This document shows positions 32,750 through 41,579 of a stretch of DNA of 46,351 nucleotides, piece after piece (position 1 is the stretch's first letter; the number at the start of each line of letters is the position of its first letter). A model generated the notes under the pieces. That model did not search any database and was not told the DNA's origin. It saw only the letters and a program-made list of their open reading frames with translations. Position numbers and translations under genes: made by a program. The stretch is from Chryseobacterium gleum (lineage in GTDB: Bacteria > Bacteroidota > Bacteroidia > Flavobacteriales_D > Crocinitomicaceae), in contig CAMDFN010000019.1 of NCBI GenBank assembly GCA_945897565.1, forward strand, positions 1-46,351. The letters are read 5' to 3'.

Positions 32750-33526
32750 TTAGTCGTTCTTTTTGTAATCGTAAACAACAATGGTGGGTGCTTGTTCGCT
32801 CAGCTCATTGCTTTGCGTTTGTGCATCGGCGCTCGCCGCTTCAATTTCGGCTTGCTCAGCTGCTATGGCTCGGCGGAGGTCGCCTTCAAAATCGGGAGGT
32901 TCTATGCCAAGCTCTTTTTCAATTTCGTATTGATATTTTGGCCGCTGTGGGCCTTGCTTGCGGTACATAAATGCTAAAATAATGCCCACAATAAGTCCTG
33001 AAAGGTGCCCCTGCCAAGATACGCGGGGTTGTGTGGGGAATACACCCCAAATCATGGAGCCGTAAAGAAAAATGATAAATAAGGAGAGCGCTTGTAAGGG
33101 CAAATAACTGCGCAAAACACCAGAGGTAAAAAGAAAACCTGCAAGTGCGTAAATGACACCACTCATGCCAATGTGCACCGCGCCGTTTGAGCCGCCAATG
33201 AGCCAAAGTAAAATTCCTGTGCAGAGCCAAGCCAACAAAAAGACACGCCAAGCCACAGTTTTGTAAGCATAAAACAAAAGGCCAAGTAGCAAAAACGTCG
33301 GTAAGCTATTGTTTAGGATGTGTTTGATATCGCTGTGTGCGTGAATCCAAGGCATGAAAACAATACCCCGCAAACCTTTTTGATCCATAGCAACGAGCCC
33401 ATAGCGCTGGAAGTCTGAGGGAAAAATAAAATCGGCCCAATAGACCAACCACATCAAAATGACCACTATCAAAGCGGGCCCGAAGGAGGGCAGCAAGCGA
33501 GATTCAAAATACGGGTCCTGACGCAT
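32750..33526 (-). CDS. Rhomboid-family intramembrane serine protease
   Basis: 258 residues with six membrane segments in the first ~190. The catalytic dyad is Ser122 in GMSGVIYAL (GxSG motif) and His174 in WQGHLSGLIVG. The first loop carries HSDIKHILNNSLPTFLL, the conserved HxxxNxxP-like region. The last ~65 residues are cytoplasmic and charged (IEKELGIEPPDFEGDLRRAIAAEQAEIEAA...). Rhomboids cut membrane proteins within the bilayer; its substrate is unknown. It is followed by the DUF2480 gene. Confidence 0.93.
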   Translation of the reverse strand: MRQDPYFESRLLPSFGPALIVVILMWLVYWADFIFPSDFQRYGLVAMDQKGLRGIVFMPWIHAHSDIKHILNNSLPTFLLLGLLFYAYKTVAWRVFLLAWLCTGILLWLIGGSNGAVHIGMSGVIYALAGFLFTSGVLRSYLPLQALSLFIIFLYGSMIWGVFPTQPRVSWQGHLSGLIVGIILAFMYRKQGPQRPKYQYEIEKELGIEPPDFEGDLRRAIAAEQAEIEAASADAQTQSNELSEQAPTIVVYDYKKND

Positions 33527-33584
33527 GGATCTTGCAAGTCAAGTTTTGTGCCATGTGAAATTGTGCTGCCATAGTGGCATGAAA

Positions 33585-34058
33585 TCACCCCCTCACCCGA
33601 AAAGTCTTCAATGTAGTACCCGTTCGTTTGGAAATGTAACCGCTGTGTTCAAATTCAAATTCGATGCCTGCATAACCGGCCGTTTTGAGCAATAAAATGT
33701 CATTAGTGAGTTCAAAGCCCAAAACCGAAATACCTTCATTGTGGCCAATCACGAGCAGGTCTTCTGCACATTGGAGTTGATTGATGATTTGCAGCATTTC
33801 GTCTGAAGAAGCCATGTACAACTCGTCGCTAAAAGTAACTGCAACATCAGCAAACAACCCTTTGATTTCTTCCAAAGTTTGGCGTGTGCGCTGTGCGCTA
33901 GAGCACAAGATTTGCCCTACCTGAAACGGATGCTCCGAAAAAAATGCTTTGAATTCTTGCAGTTGTTCGTAGCCACGTGGCATTAGCTCGCGGTCAAGGT
34001 CTAGGCCTGATGGGCTAGTAGGGTTGGTTTTGGCGTGACGAAAGAGGTGGAGTTTCAT
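33585..34058 (-). CDS. SixA-like histidine phosphatase
   Basis: 157 residues, one histidine-phosphatase (RHG) domain. The phospho-accepting His8 is in LFRHAKT, Arg57 is in SSAQRTRQT, and the second catalytic His106 is in LLVIGHNEG. Length and lack of a signal peptide fit cytoplasmic SixA-type phosphohistidine phosphatases. The GIEFE end is also typical. The start is ATG 34058, four bases after the SGNH gene's stop, so it may be in the polysaccharide-modification transcript. The target is unknown. Confidence 0.9.
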   Translation of the reverse strand: MKLHLFRHAKTNPTSPSGLDLDRELMPRGYEQLQEFKAFFSEHPFQVGQILCSSAQRTRQTLEEIKGLFADVAVTFSDELYMASSDEMLQIINQLQCAEDLLVIGHNEGISVLGFELTNDILLLKTAGYAGIEFEFEHSGYISKRTGTTLKTFRVRG

Positions 34059-34062
34059 ATTT

Positions 34063-34974
34063 TTACTTTTTAAGCAACTTCAACAAACGCATTCCCAAGC
34101 CTTCGGAATACAAATTGGCTCCTTCGCAGGTCATGTGGTGAGTGTCGTAGAAGTGCTGTGGGTTTTTGAAATTTGGGGAAGAAATAATTTGAAAATCATG
34201 GTAAATCGGATCCAATTTAAAGGTTTTTCCGAGTTCTGGATTGATATTCAAGATAAGTTTGGCGCCATTGGCTTTACAAAGTGCCGCAATTTGGTGGAGG
34301 GTTTGAAAGTCTTTGATGAATTGGGTTTTGGAAGGTTTGTGGTAGTGCTGTAGGCCGGGTTGGCTGGAGCACACAAAACCTTTGCCGGTGTAGGTGCCGT
34401 TGGTGGCGTCGTATATGATATGGGTTTTGGAAGGGATGGCGCGCTTGGTGTAAAAATAGAGAAAGCGCAGCAAGAGTTTGGTGTTGGGGTAGCGCACAAC
34501 TAGTTGGGTTTTGAGCCAGGGGTGCAGGCGCGAGTTGTAGATGAGGTCGTGGGCAGACTCCAGGCCCTCGAGGGCAATGACAGCTGGGTAGATATCGAGC
34601 AAAACGTAGTCTAGTTTTGTTTTTTTGAAGGCGTCTTGGAGCAAAAAATAACTGATTTTGGGTGGTTGTCCGCTGCTGCCGTAGTTGAACCAATCGATAT
34701 TGGTAGCTTTTGAGAGGAGGTGTGGGTTGATGTTGCGGTAGGCGGTAGAACTCCCGATGATGAGGCCGCGGGCTTTGGTGGGTTTTTGGTGGGCCCAACT
34801 TTGGAATTCGTCTATGCGGGCAAAACTGCTGCCCCAGTGCGTCATGTGGCCGAGGCTCTTTTGCTCAAGTTTGAGTGTGAAGCGGGTAGACAAGGCAATA
34901 AGGACGAGCCCGACCCAAATTAAAAGGACAAAAGCAAGTAGGGTTTTGAGCAATTTTTTGAGGAACTGGCGCAT
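34063..34974 (-). CDS. Membrane-anchored SGNH-fold protein, partner of the MBOAT acyltransferase
   Basis: 303 residues. One N-terminal membrane helix (~8-30, KTLLAFVLLIWVGLVLIAL) leaves the rest in the periplasm. Block I of the SGNH fold is GLIIGSSTAYRNINP (Ser75/76) and the C-terminal block is FYDTHHMTCEGANLYSEGL with the Asp/His pair. LDYVLLDIYP is a middle block. Proteins of this type (AlgJ, AlgX, DltD, PatB) finish the transfer of acetyl groups carried across the membrane by an MBOAT protein. The start shares one base with the MBOAT stop (TGATG). Substrate and acyl group are inferred. Confidence 0.8.
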   Translation of the reverse strand: MRQFLKKLLKTLLAFVLLIWVGLVLIALSTRFTLKLEQKSLGHMTHWGSSFARIDEFQSWAHQKPTKARGLIIGSSTAYRNINPHLLSKATNIDWFNYGSSGQPPKISYFLLQDAFKKTKLDYVLLDIYPAVIALEGLESAHDLIYNSRLHPWLKTQLVVRYPNTKLLLRFLYFYTKRAIPSKTHIIYDATNGTYTGKGFVCSSQPGLQHYHKPSKTQFIKDFQTLHQIAALCKANGAKLILNINPELGKTFKLDPIYHDFQIISSPNFKNPQHFYDTHHMTCEGANLYSEGLGMRLLKLLKK

Positions 34975-36395
34975 CAGAACTGAAAATAAATAAAGGATTG
35001 ATGACTACCAAGTTTGAGCAGTACGGTCAGCGCAAACGCAAAGTAAATGGCCGTGCGCAAAATGCGGTTGGTGGGTACGCGCAGTGTGCGTTCGTTGTGG
35101 CGCAAATACCAGTCTAGCCCTAAGAGTAAAGCTCCCCAAAGCAGAATACTCTTGCCCTGCAGACCATTTTGTGGCCCTTGAACAAAGATGTGTTGGAGAT
35201 AAAGCGTAGCGTCGGTGAGGGTGTCTGCCCTGAAGAAAACCCAGGCGAAGGTAACGAAGGTGAAGGTACCCAACATTTGAAAAAATGCTTTCAAGCTGGG
35301 CAAAAGTTGTTCTTGCGCAACTACTTCGCTGAGATGTTTTCGGTTGCGGTTGAGCAGCAAGAGCGGTAGAAAGCCACAGGCATGAATGAAGCCCCACACA
35401 ATGAAATTCCAGCTAGCGCCATGCCAAAAGCCACTCACTAAAAAGATGATGAAGGTATTGCGCACCGCCTTGAATTTGCCGGCTCTAGACCCACCTAGCG
35501 GGATGTAAAGGTAGTCTTTGAACCATGAAGAGAGTGAAATGTGCCAGCGGCGCCAAAATTCGGCTACATCGCGAGAAAAATAAGGGAAACGAAAGTTGCT
35601 GAGCAGCTCAAAACCGAAGAGTTTGGCCGTGCCCAACGCTATATCGGAATAACCAGAGAAGTCGCCGTAGATTTGAATTGAGAAGCCAATAGCGGCTAGC
35701 AGTAAGGTGAGGCCGCTGTGGTCGGTATAATGTGCAAAGATGGGGTCAATCACTTGTGCAATGCTATCGGCAATGACCACTTTTTTGAAAAGCCCCCACA
35801 AGATCAGGCGGCAACCTTCTAAGGCTTGCTGGTAGCGAAAAGTACGTGCTTTTTGCACTTGGGGCAATAAGTGGTTGGCGCGCTCAATGGGCCCGGCCAC
35901 TAATAAGGGAAAGAAACTCACAAAAACGGCGTAGTCGATGAAGTTGCGCACGGGTTTTTGCTGGCCGCGGTAGATGTCAAAGACATAAGACATTCCGTGA
36001 AAAGTATAAAACGAGATGCCTATGGGAAGGGCAACTTTCAGCAAGTAAGGATTGGTCTGCAAACCTACCAAATCTAGGCCCTGCTGAACTTCTAAGGCGA
36101 AGAAATTATAGTATTTAAAAACTCCAAGGATACCGAGGTTATTGACAACACTGAGCCACAAAAACAGTTTGGCTTTTTTTCGATCGACGGCAGCCACCCC
36201 AAAGCCATAGAGGTAATCTAGGAGGGTGCTGGCCATGAGCAAAGCCATAAAAGCCCAACTCCACCAGCCATAGAAAAAATAGCTGGCTGCTAAAACCAAA
36301 GCGTTTTGCCACTTCAAAGATTTGTTCAATACAAACCAATAGAGTACAAAAACTACGGGCAGAAACAGAAAAAATTCGAGGGAATTGAACAACAT
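34974..36395 (-). CDS. MBOAT-family O-acyltransferase (AlgI/DltB-like)
   Basis: 473 residues, about ten to eleven membrane segments. Family markers are MLFNSLEFFLFLPVVFVLYW, YFFYGWWSWAFMALL, LPIGISFYTFHGMSYVFDIYRGQ, FFPLLVAGPIERANHLLPQ, YGDFSGYSDIALGTAKLFGF, NFRFPYFSRDVAEFWRRWHISLSSWFKDYLYIPLGGSR and SGFWHGASWNFIVWGFIHA, which holds the invariant His. It carries acyl groups from the cytoplasm to the periplasm for O-acetylation of a polysaccharide. The SGNH gene follows in the same operon and cpsB-like precedes it by 18 bases. Confidence 0.95.
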   Translation of the reverse strand: MLFNSLEFFLFLPVVFVLYWFVLNKSLKWQNALVLAASYFFYGWWSWAFMALLMASTLLDYLYGFGVAAVDRKKAKLFLWLSVVNNLGILGVFKYYNFFALEVQQGLDLVGLQTNPYLLKVALPIGISFYTFHGMSYVFDIYRGQQKPVRNFIDYAVFVSFFPLLVAGPIERANHLLPQVQKARTFRYQQALEGCRLILWGLFKKVVIADSIAQVIDPIFAHYTDHSGLTLLLAAIGFSIQIYGDFSGYSDIALGTAKLFGFELLSNFRFPYFSRDVAEFWRRWHISLSSWFKDYLYIPLGGSRAGKFKAVRNTFIIFLVSGFWHGASWNFIVWGFIHACGFLPLLLLNRNRKHLSEVVAQEQLLPSLKAFFQMLGTFTFVTFAWVFFRADTLTDATLYLQHIFVQGPQNGLQGKSILLWGALLLGLDWYLRHNERTLRVPTNRILRTAIYFAFALTVLLKLGSHQSFIYFQF

Positions 36396-36413
36396 TTAGT
36401 CCAAAATTAGCAA

Positions 36414-37157
36414 TTATAAGCTAGGATTGAGCAGCTTGAGCTTTTCGATGTCGTTAAAAATGGGGAGGTCGAGGTGTTCTTCTAAAAGTAAGAGGTGTTC
36501 CATGCGGTGGCAATCGGAGCCGAGAAAGTCTACGAGACCCTTTTTGATGAGCTCTTCGGCCATTTTTTTGACGCCCGGCCCATAGTGGCCCGTGAGCGAG
36601 CCTAAATTGACTTGAATTTTGATGTTGCGCTCGCGGAGTTGCGCAACTTTTTCAAAGTCCCCGTGGTAGAATGGATAGCGCTCAAAATGCGCCAAAACCG
36701 GAATGTAGCCCGCTACTTGGAGGTCGAAAAGTGCTTGCGCTTCATATTGGCTGGCGTGCAGCATGCTGAATTCCATCAGGACATAATTATTGCCAAAACT
36801 CAGGATGTTTTTGGCCTTGATTTTGGGCAAAAGGGTTTCGTCGCAGTAGTATTCTGCTGCAGCCTCGAGTTCAATTGGAATTTGTAGTTTTTTGATTTCG
36901 GCTTGTACTTCAGCCAAGCCATTTAGAATAATTTCAGGGGTATTGGGGTGCACTTCGCCTAAAATGTGCGGGGTGGTGATCACTTTTCGGTAGCCCAGTT
37001 GCGCAAATTTGTTCAGCATGGCAATGCTGTGCTCCATGGTGGGCGCGCCGTCGTCTATTCCCGGAATGAGGTGGGAATGCATGTCCACACCTAACGCGGA
37101 GAGGCCGTAGGGTTGTTGTCGTTTTTTGGGTCCGAATAAGGATTTGATGAGGTTCAT
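36414..37157 (-). CDS. CpsB/YwqE-type tyrosine-protein phosphatase, PHP fold
   Basis: 247 residues. The PHP metal-binding pattern is DMHSHLIPGIDDGA (His27, His29), TTPHILG (His64), EYYCDE, VLAHFERYP and LGSDCHRM. In capsule systems such phosphatases remove phosphate from the Tyr-rich tail of the Wzc/CpsD-type kinase and so control polymer length and export. The kinase is not in the window. It lies between the nucleotide-sugar operon and the MBOAT/SGNH pair. A TACTTTTA box (37181-37174) may be its promoter. Confidence 0.92.
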   Translation of the reverse strand: MNLIKSLFGPKKRQQPYGLSALGVDMHSHLIPGIDDGAPTMEHSIAMLNKFAQLGYRKVITTPHILGEVHPNTPEIILNGLAEVQAEIKKLQIPIELEAAAEYYCDETLLPKIKAKNILSFGNNYVLMEFSMLHASQYEAQALFDLQVAGYIPVLAHFERYPFYHGDFEKVAQLRERNIKIQVNLGSLTGHYGPGVKKMAEELIKKGLVDFLGSDCHRMEHLLLLEEHLDLPIFNDIEKLKLLNPSL

Positions 37158-37213
37158 GGAAATGTATACAGCGTAAAAGTAAGTAAATCCTATCTACAAT
37201 TTTTCCATGGATG

Positions 37214-37528
37214 TTATTTTAAATTATCCAGTATTGAACTGAGGTTATTAGGATCTTGGCGGTTATCCCAAAAAGAAAAGATATAGATTATTTCTGATCG
37301 AAAAATATATATTATGCTATAATTCCGCATAGCCAATTTGCGAACTTTTCTGCTTTGAAGAAGTGGAGCTGAATGAGGATACCTTTGAATTGTTGTTAAT
37401 TTAAGGAAGAGTTTGTTTAGGATTTTGTTGGAATAAGCATTGTTGGTTGTCTTTTGATTCCAATAATTCAGCATAAACGCAAGTTGATCTGTGGCAACTG
37501 ATACCCAAACTATTTCTCTTTCAACCAT
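37214..37528 (-). CDS. RelE/ParE-superfamily toxin
   Basis: 104 residues. The profile REIVWVSVATDQLAFMLNYWNQKT...KILNKLFLKLTTIQRYPHSAPLL, then VRKLAMRNYSIIYIFRSEIIYIFSFWDNRQDP, fits the RelE/ParE fold; the C-terminal FWDNRQDPNN is typical of plasmid-stabilisation-type toxins. Its ATG lies 19 bases inside the antitoxin gene. The pair is AT-rich compared with the sugar genes around it, a sign of separate origin. Confidence 0.85.
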   Translation of the reverse strand: MVEREIVWVSVATDQLAFMLNYWNQKTTNNAYSNKILNKLFLKLTTIQRYPHSAPLLQSRKVRKLAMRNYSIIYIFRSEIIYIFSFWDNRQDPNNLSSILDNLK

Positions 37529-37698
37529 TTTGCTGCCATTTCAAATACCGCAGCATTCGAAATAACATTTTCATTTTCAATATCTTGAAAACCTCGATCA
37601 ATGATTCGTTTTTCTACTGCACTCAGTTCGTTATCATTCACCTGTGAATAGACGTTTTTATTGAGGTCAGACAGCACTTCTTTTTGTGGACTATTCAT
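37510..37698 (-). CDS. Antitoxin of a RelE/ParE-type pair
   Basis: 62 residues, small and charged, placed before and overlapping the toxin by 19 bases. It has no clear DNA-binding domain: NSPQKEVLSDLNKNVYSQVNDNELSAVEKRIIDRGFQDIENENVISNAAVFEMAAKWLKEK is mostly helical, and such short antitoxins occur with Bacteroidota RelE-like toxins. The call rests mainly on position. It has its own promoter box at 37722-37715. Confidence 0.75.
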   Translation of the reverse strand: MNSPQKEVLSDLNKNVYSQVNDNELSAVEKRIIDRGFQDIENENVISNAAVFEMAAKWLKEK

Positions 37699-37714
37699 AG
37701 CAAATAATTTTCAT

Positions 37715-37722
37715 CAAAGTTA
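37715..37722 (-). promoter_or_regulatory. Bacteroidota -7 element for the second toxin-antitoxin pair
   Basis: The minus strand reads TAACTTTG, an exact TAnnTTTG, 16 bases before the antitoxin ATG and 32 bases after the rfbB stop. No clear -33 box. Confidence 0.5.
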
Positions 37723-37753
37723 GCGATAGAGAAACTTTTTTCGTTCAGTAGAA

Positions 37754-38812
37754 TTACCTACCAAGATACATATTATTGTAATAATCTTGATAGGCTCCGC
37801 TCGTTACTTTTTGGACCCAATCTTGGTTGGCTAAATACCAATCTACGGTGAGTTCAAGGCCTTTTTCAAAGGTGAGAGAAGGTTTCCAGCCGAGTTCGGT
37901 TTCGAGTTTGGTGGCGTCTATTGCGTAGCGTTTGTCGTGGCCAGCGCGGTCGGTGACATACGTGATGAGCTTTTCGGAAGCACCTGTTTCACGGCCAAGT
38001 TTTTGGTCGAGCAGGCGGCAGAGGTAGTGTACAAGTTCGATGTTTGTCCATTCGTTGAGGCCGCCTACGTTGTAAGACTCGCCGAGGCGTCCGTTGTGAA
38101 AAATGGTGTCAATGGCGCTCGCGTGGTCTTCTACCCAGAGCCAATCTCTGATGTTATCGCCTTTGCCATAGACAGGCAGGGGCTTTTGCGCCACGATGTT
38201 GTGGATCATCAAAGGAATGAGCTTTTCTGGAAAATGATGCGAGCCGTAGTTGTTGGAGCAATTGCTCATTTTGACAGGCAAACCATAGGTGTGGTAGTAG
38301 GCGCGCACAAAATGATCGGAAGAGGCTTTGGAAGCGGAGTAGGGGCTACGGGGGTCATAGGGGGTTTGCTCTGTAAACAAGCCTTCGTCGCCCAAACTGC
38401 CGTATACTTCGTCGGTAGAGACATGATGAAAGACATGGTTGGGGCTGCCGTTCCAATGGTTTTTTGCCGCTTGCAAGAGACAGACAGTGCCCACAACGTT
38501 GGTGAGTACGAATTCCATTGGCCCTTCGATGGAGCGGTCTACGTGGCTTTCTGCTGCCAAATGGATGACGTCGGTAATGTCGTGCTTTTCAAAAATGTTT
38601 TGAAGGCTTGTGGCGTCGCAAATATCAGCTTTTTCAAAGCGGTAATTGGCCGCAGTGTCTATATCCGTTAAGTTGGCAAGATTGCCTGCATAGGTGAGTT
38701 TGTCTAGATTGACAATCAGGTAGTTAGGGTAGTTTCTGACCATCCTTCTGACCAAATGAGAGCCAATAAAACCGGCTCCACCTGTGATAAGAATATGTTT
38801 TTGAAATTCCAT
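37754..38812 (-). CDS. rfbB: dTDP-glucose 4,6-dehydratase
   Basis: 352 residues from ATG 38812 (MEFQKHILITGGAGFIGSH); a farther ATG at 38857 would run into rfbC. It turns dTDP-glucose into dTDP-4-keto-6-deoxyglucose. The NAD site is GGAGFIGSHLVRRM. Catalytic residues are Asp134/Glu135 (STDEVYG) and Tyr158/Lys162 (YSASK). LTYAGNLANL, HLAAESHVDRSI and NVGGLNEWTNIELV are family markers. It is the last sugar gene of the operon, 11 bases after rfbC. Confidence 0.96.
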   Translation of the reverse strand: MEFQKHILITGGAGFIGSHLVRRMVRNYPNYLIVNLDKLTYAGNLANLTDIDTAANYRFEKADICDATSLQNIFEKHDITDVIHLAAESHVDRSIEGPMEFVLTNVVGTVCLLQAAKNHWNGSPNHVFHHVSTDEVYGSLGDEGLFTEQTPYDPRSPYSASKASSDHFVRAYYHTYGLPVKMSNCSNNYGSHHFPEKLIPLMIHNIVAQKPLPVYGKGDNIRDWLWVEDHASAIDTIFHNGRLGESYNVGGLNEWTNIELVHYLCRLLDQKLGRETGASEKLITYVTDRAGHDKRYAIDATKLETELGWKPSLTFEKGLELTVDWYLANQDWVQKVTSGAYQDYYNNMYLGR

Positions 38813-38823
38813 TTCAAGCAAAT

Positions 38824-39387
38824 TTAAAAGTTTGAACCCGATGCCTGTGCTTTCCATTCTTCAAAGGAAGGAAGTAAAGTATCTTTTTCTGAAAGCAATA
38901 ATTCGTGCTCGGGCAATTCCCAATTGATGGCGAGTTGTTGGTCGTTGTATAAAATGCCGCCTTCATGCGCTTTACTGTACAGGTTGTCTACTTTATAAGC
39001 AAAAACCGCGGTTTCGCTGAGCGTTAAAAACCCATGTGCAAAGCCTCTTGGTATGAAAAGCTGTTTTTTGTTGCTTTCGCTCAAGTGTAGGGTGAAATAT
39101 TGCCCAAAAGTGGGTGAGTTTTGGCGTAAATCTACCGCAACATCCAGTACTTCGCCCTGCAACACGCGCACCAATTTGGCTTGCGCAAAGGCTCCGGTTT
39201 GAAAATGCAGGCCGCGCAATACGCCTCTCGAAGATTTGGATTCGTTGTCTTGGACAAAATGAACCGGCGCTACATTGGCCGCAAACCATTCTGCTTTGAA
39301 AGACTCCATAAAGTAACCGCGGTCGTCTTCAAAAATACGGGGTTCAATCACGAGTAAATCAGCAATATGGGTTGGTTTGGCTATCAT
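38824..39387 (-). CDS. rfbC: dTDP-4-dehydrorhamnose 3,5-epimerase
   Basis: 187 residues, the usual cupin-fold epimerase. Family markers are [59 protein letters not shown] (with the catalytic His in RGLHFQ), [28 protein letters not shown] and [17 protein letters not shown]. It makes dTDP-4-keto-L-rhamnose from the RfbB product. It overlaps rfbA by four bases. The reductase rfbD is not in the window. Confidence 0.96.
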   Translation of the reverse strand: MIAKPTHIADLLVIEPRIFEDDRGYFMESFKAEWFAANVAPVHFVQDNESKSSRGVLRGLHFQTGAFAQAKLVRVLQGEVLDVAVDLRQNSPTFGQYFTLHLSESNKKQLFIPRGFAHGFLTLSETAVFAYKVDNLYSKAHEGGILYNDQQLAINWELPEHELLLSEKDTLLPSFEEWKAQASGSNF

Positions 39388-40259
39388 TTTGCAAAACGCT
39401 TGAGTAAATACTGTCCGTAGCCAGTTTTGGCTAGATCTTGGGCCAGGCGCAGCACTTGATCTTTGTCAATAAAGCCCATTTCATATGCGATTTCTTCAAG
39501 GCAGGCAATTTTGAGCCCTTGGCGTTTCTCGATGGTTTGGATAAAACTAGACGCTTCTAGCAAAGATTCATGGGTGCCGGTATCTAGCCAAGCGTAACCG
39601 CGGCCCATGAGCTCTACATTGAGGCGGTCTTTTTGCAAAAACACTTCATTTACCGTTGTAATTTCGAGTTCTCCACGGGCTGAAGGCTTGATTTCTTGGG
39701 CCACTTGCACCACCTCGTTGGGGTAGAAGTAGAGCCCAACAACAGCAAAATTTGATTTCGGCACTGCTGGTTTCTCCTCGATAGAGATGACTTTTCCATC
39801 TGTGTCAAACTCTGCCACACCATAGCGCTCTGGGTCTGCTACCCAATAGCCAAATACGGTAGCGGTACGCTTTTCTGTTACGTTTGAAAGCGCGCTTTTC
39901 AAGAGTCTAGTGAGGCCTTGGCCATAAAAAATGTTGTCTCCGAGGACCAAACAGACGTCGTCTGTGCCAATGAAATCTTTGCCGATGATAAATGCCTGAG
40001 CAAGCCCATCTGGTGAGGGTTGTTCGGCGTAGACAAAGCGGATGCCGAGTTCTTCACCTGAGCCCAGTAGTTTTTCGAAGAAAGGAAGGTCAATAGGGGT
40101 AGAAATGATGAGAATTTCCTTGATTCCGGCCAACATCAGTACAGATATTGGGTAGTAAATCATGGGTTTGTCGTAAATGGGTAGCAATTGCTTTGAAACC
40201 CCTTTTGTGATGGGGTGCAAGCGCGTGCCCGAACCGCCAGCTAGTACAATTCCTTTCAT
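39384..40259 (-). CDS. rfbA: Glucose-1-phosphate thymidylyltransferase
   Basis: 291 residues. It makes dTDP-glucose from glucose-1-phosphate and dTTP. Markers are [18 protein letters not shown] with the nucleotide-binding [84 protein letters not shown] and [19 protein letters not shown]. It follows the UDP-sugar dehydrogenase by nine bases. Confidence 0.97.
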   Translation of the reverse strand: MKGIVLAGGSGTRLHPITKGVSKQLLPIYDKPMIYYPISVLMLAGIKEILIISTPIDLPFFEKLLGSGEELGIRFVYAEQPSPDGLAQAFIIGKDFIGTDDVCLVLGDNIFYGQGLTRLLKSALSNVTEKRTATVFGYWVADPERYGVAEFDTDGKVISIEEKPAVPKSNFAVVGLYFYPNEVVQVAQEIKPSARGELEITTVNEVFLQKDRLNVELMGRGYAWLDTGTHESLLEASSFIQTIEKRQGLKIACLEEIAYEMGFIDKDQVLRLAQDLAKTGYGQYLLKRFAK

Positions 40260-40268
40260 ATTTTCAAA

Positions 40269-41564
40269 TTATAAAGACCAATAAGTCAAGTCTTGTATTT
40301 GCCCGCGGTAAATGCCTTTGACGTCTACAAAAACACCAGTTTGGTTTTTCATTAAACTTTTGAAATACAACTCGTTGTATTTGCAGTATTCGCTATGGTT
40401 AACTGCCAAAATAATGGCGTCGTAGTCTGTTCTGAGTGTTGTGGTGAGCCCAATGCCGTATGCATGCTCCATTTCTGAGGAGTCTGCATGGGGGTCAATG
40501 ATATCCACATTGATTTGAAACGATTGGAGTTCTTTCACGACGTCGATTACCTTTGAATTGCGGATATCCGATACATTTTCCTTGAAAGTAGCGCCCATCA
40601 CGAGTACATGCGCTTCTTGGATCATTTTGCCTTGGGCAATGATTTTTTTGGCGGTTTGTTTGCCAATATAAAAGCCCATGGAGTCATTGACATAGCGCCC
40701 TGAGTTGATCACTTTGGAGTGGTAACCCACTTGCATGGCTTTGTGCACCAAATAGTAGGGGTCTACACCGATGCAGTGGCCACCCACAAGGCCCGGGTAG
40801 AACTTCAGAAAGTTCCATTTGGTGCCTGCGGCTTCTAGTACGTCAAATGTATTGATGCCCAGCTTGTTAAAGATGATTGAGAGTTCGTTTACCAATGAAA
40901 TATTGACGTCGCGTTGGGTGTTTTCGACAATTTTGGCGGCTTCTGCCACCTTAATGCTGGTGGCGCGGTGTACGCCTGCAGCCACAACCAATTCGTAGGT
41001 TTGGGCAATTTGATCGAGCGACGCTTCACAGCAGCCCGATACAATTTTGATGACGTTTTGTAGGGTGTGTTCTTTGTCTCCGGGATTGATGCGTTCTGGT
41101 GAATAGCCCACCATAAAATCTTCTCTGAATTTGAGCCCAGACGCTTCTTCGAGGATAGGAATGCAATCTTCTTCGGTACAGCCGGGGTAAACTGTCGATT
41201 CAAACACAACGTAATCGCCTTTTTTAAGGGCATTGCCCACCGTTCGGCTTGCCCCAAGTAAGGGTTTGAGGTCTGGCAGATTGGTTTCGTCTATGGGTGT
41301 TGGAACGGCCACAATAAAAAACGTGGCTTCTTGTAGGTCTTCGATGTTACAGGTAAACTTGATGTCGCGGTCTTGGAAATCTTCGGCACTGAGCTCACGG
41401 CTAGGGTCTAGGCCGCGCTGCATCATGTCTACGCGAGCCGCGTTGATATCAAAACCAATAACGCTGATGCGCTTGGCAAATTCGAGCGCAATTGGCAAAC
41501 CGACATAGCCTAAACCGATGACGGCGAGTTTGGTGTTTTTATCGATAAGATCTTGGTAAATCAT
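40269..41564 (-). CDS. UDP-N-acetyl-hexosamine 6-dehydrogenase (TviB/WbpO type)
   Basis: 431 residues, a UDP-sugar dehydrogenase oxidising C6 to a carboxylate with NAD+. The NAD site is LAVIGLGYVGLPIALEFA. Substrate and catalytic residues include FIVAVPTPID, VYPGCTEEDC, GYSPERINPGD, and the nucleophile Cys264 in VGGHCIGVDPYYL. The MIYQDLIDKN-type N-terminus and TVYPGCTE resemble VipA/TviB and WbpO rather than Ugd. With the WbpB-, WbpE- and WbpD-like genes nearby, its likely substrate is UDP-GlcNAc, giving UDP-GlcNAcA. This specificity is inference. Confidence 0.9.
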   Translation of the reverse strand: MIYQDLIDKNTKLAVIGLGYVGLPIALEFAKRISVIGFDINAARVDMMQRGLDPSRELSAEDFQDRDIKFTCNIEDLQEATFFIVAVPTPIDETNLPDLKPLLGASRTVGNALKKGDYVVFESTVYPGCTEEDCIPILEEASGLKFREDFMVGYSPERINPGDKEHTLQNVIKIVSGCCEASLDQIAQTYELVVAAGVHRATSIKVAEAAKIVENTQRDVNISLVNELSIIFNKLGINTFDVLEAAGTKWNFLKFYPGLVGGHCIGVDPYYLVHKAMQVGYHSKVINSGRYVNDSMGFYIGKQTAKKIIAQGKMIQEAHVLVMGATFKENVSDIRNSKVIDVVKELQSFQINVDIIDPHADSSEMEHAYGIGLTTTLRTDYDAIILAVNHSEYCKYNELYFKSLMKNQTGVFVDVKGIYRGQIQDLTYWSL

Positions 41565-41579
41565 GGCGTAAGAAGGGTA

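Noticed and set aside
33567-33579. TGCCA-TAG-TGGCA hairpin between sixA-like and rhomboid genes
   Set aside because: Short stem, no T-run on either strand; no role can be supported.
34248-34798. Long alternative-frame minus-strand reads over the SGNH gene
   Set aside because: Pro/His/Thr-rich low-complexity translation, while the other frame has a membrane anchor and SGNH blocks.
37937-38671. A 244-codon plus-strand frame opposite rfbB
   Set aside because: Antisense to the conserved RfbB catalytic region; a shadow of its codon bias.
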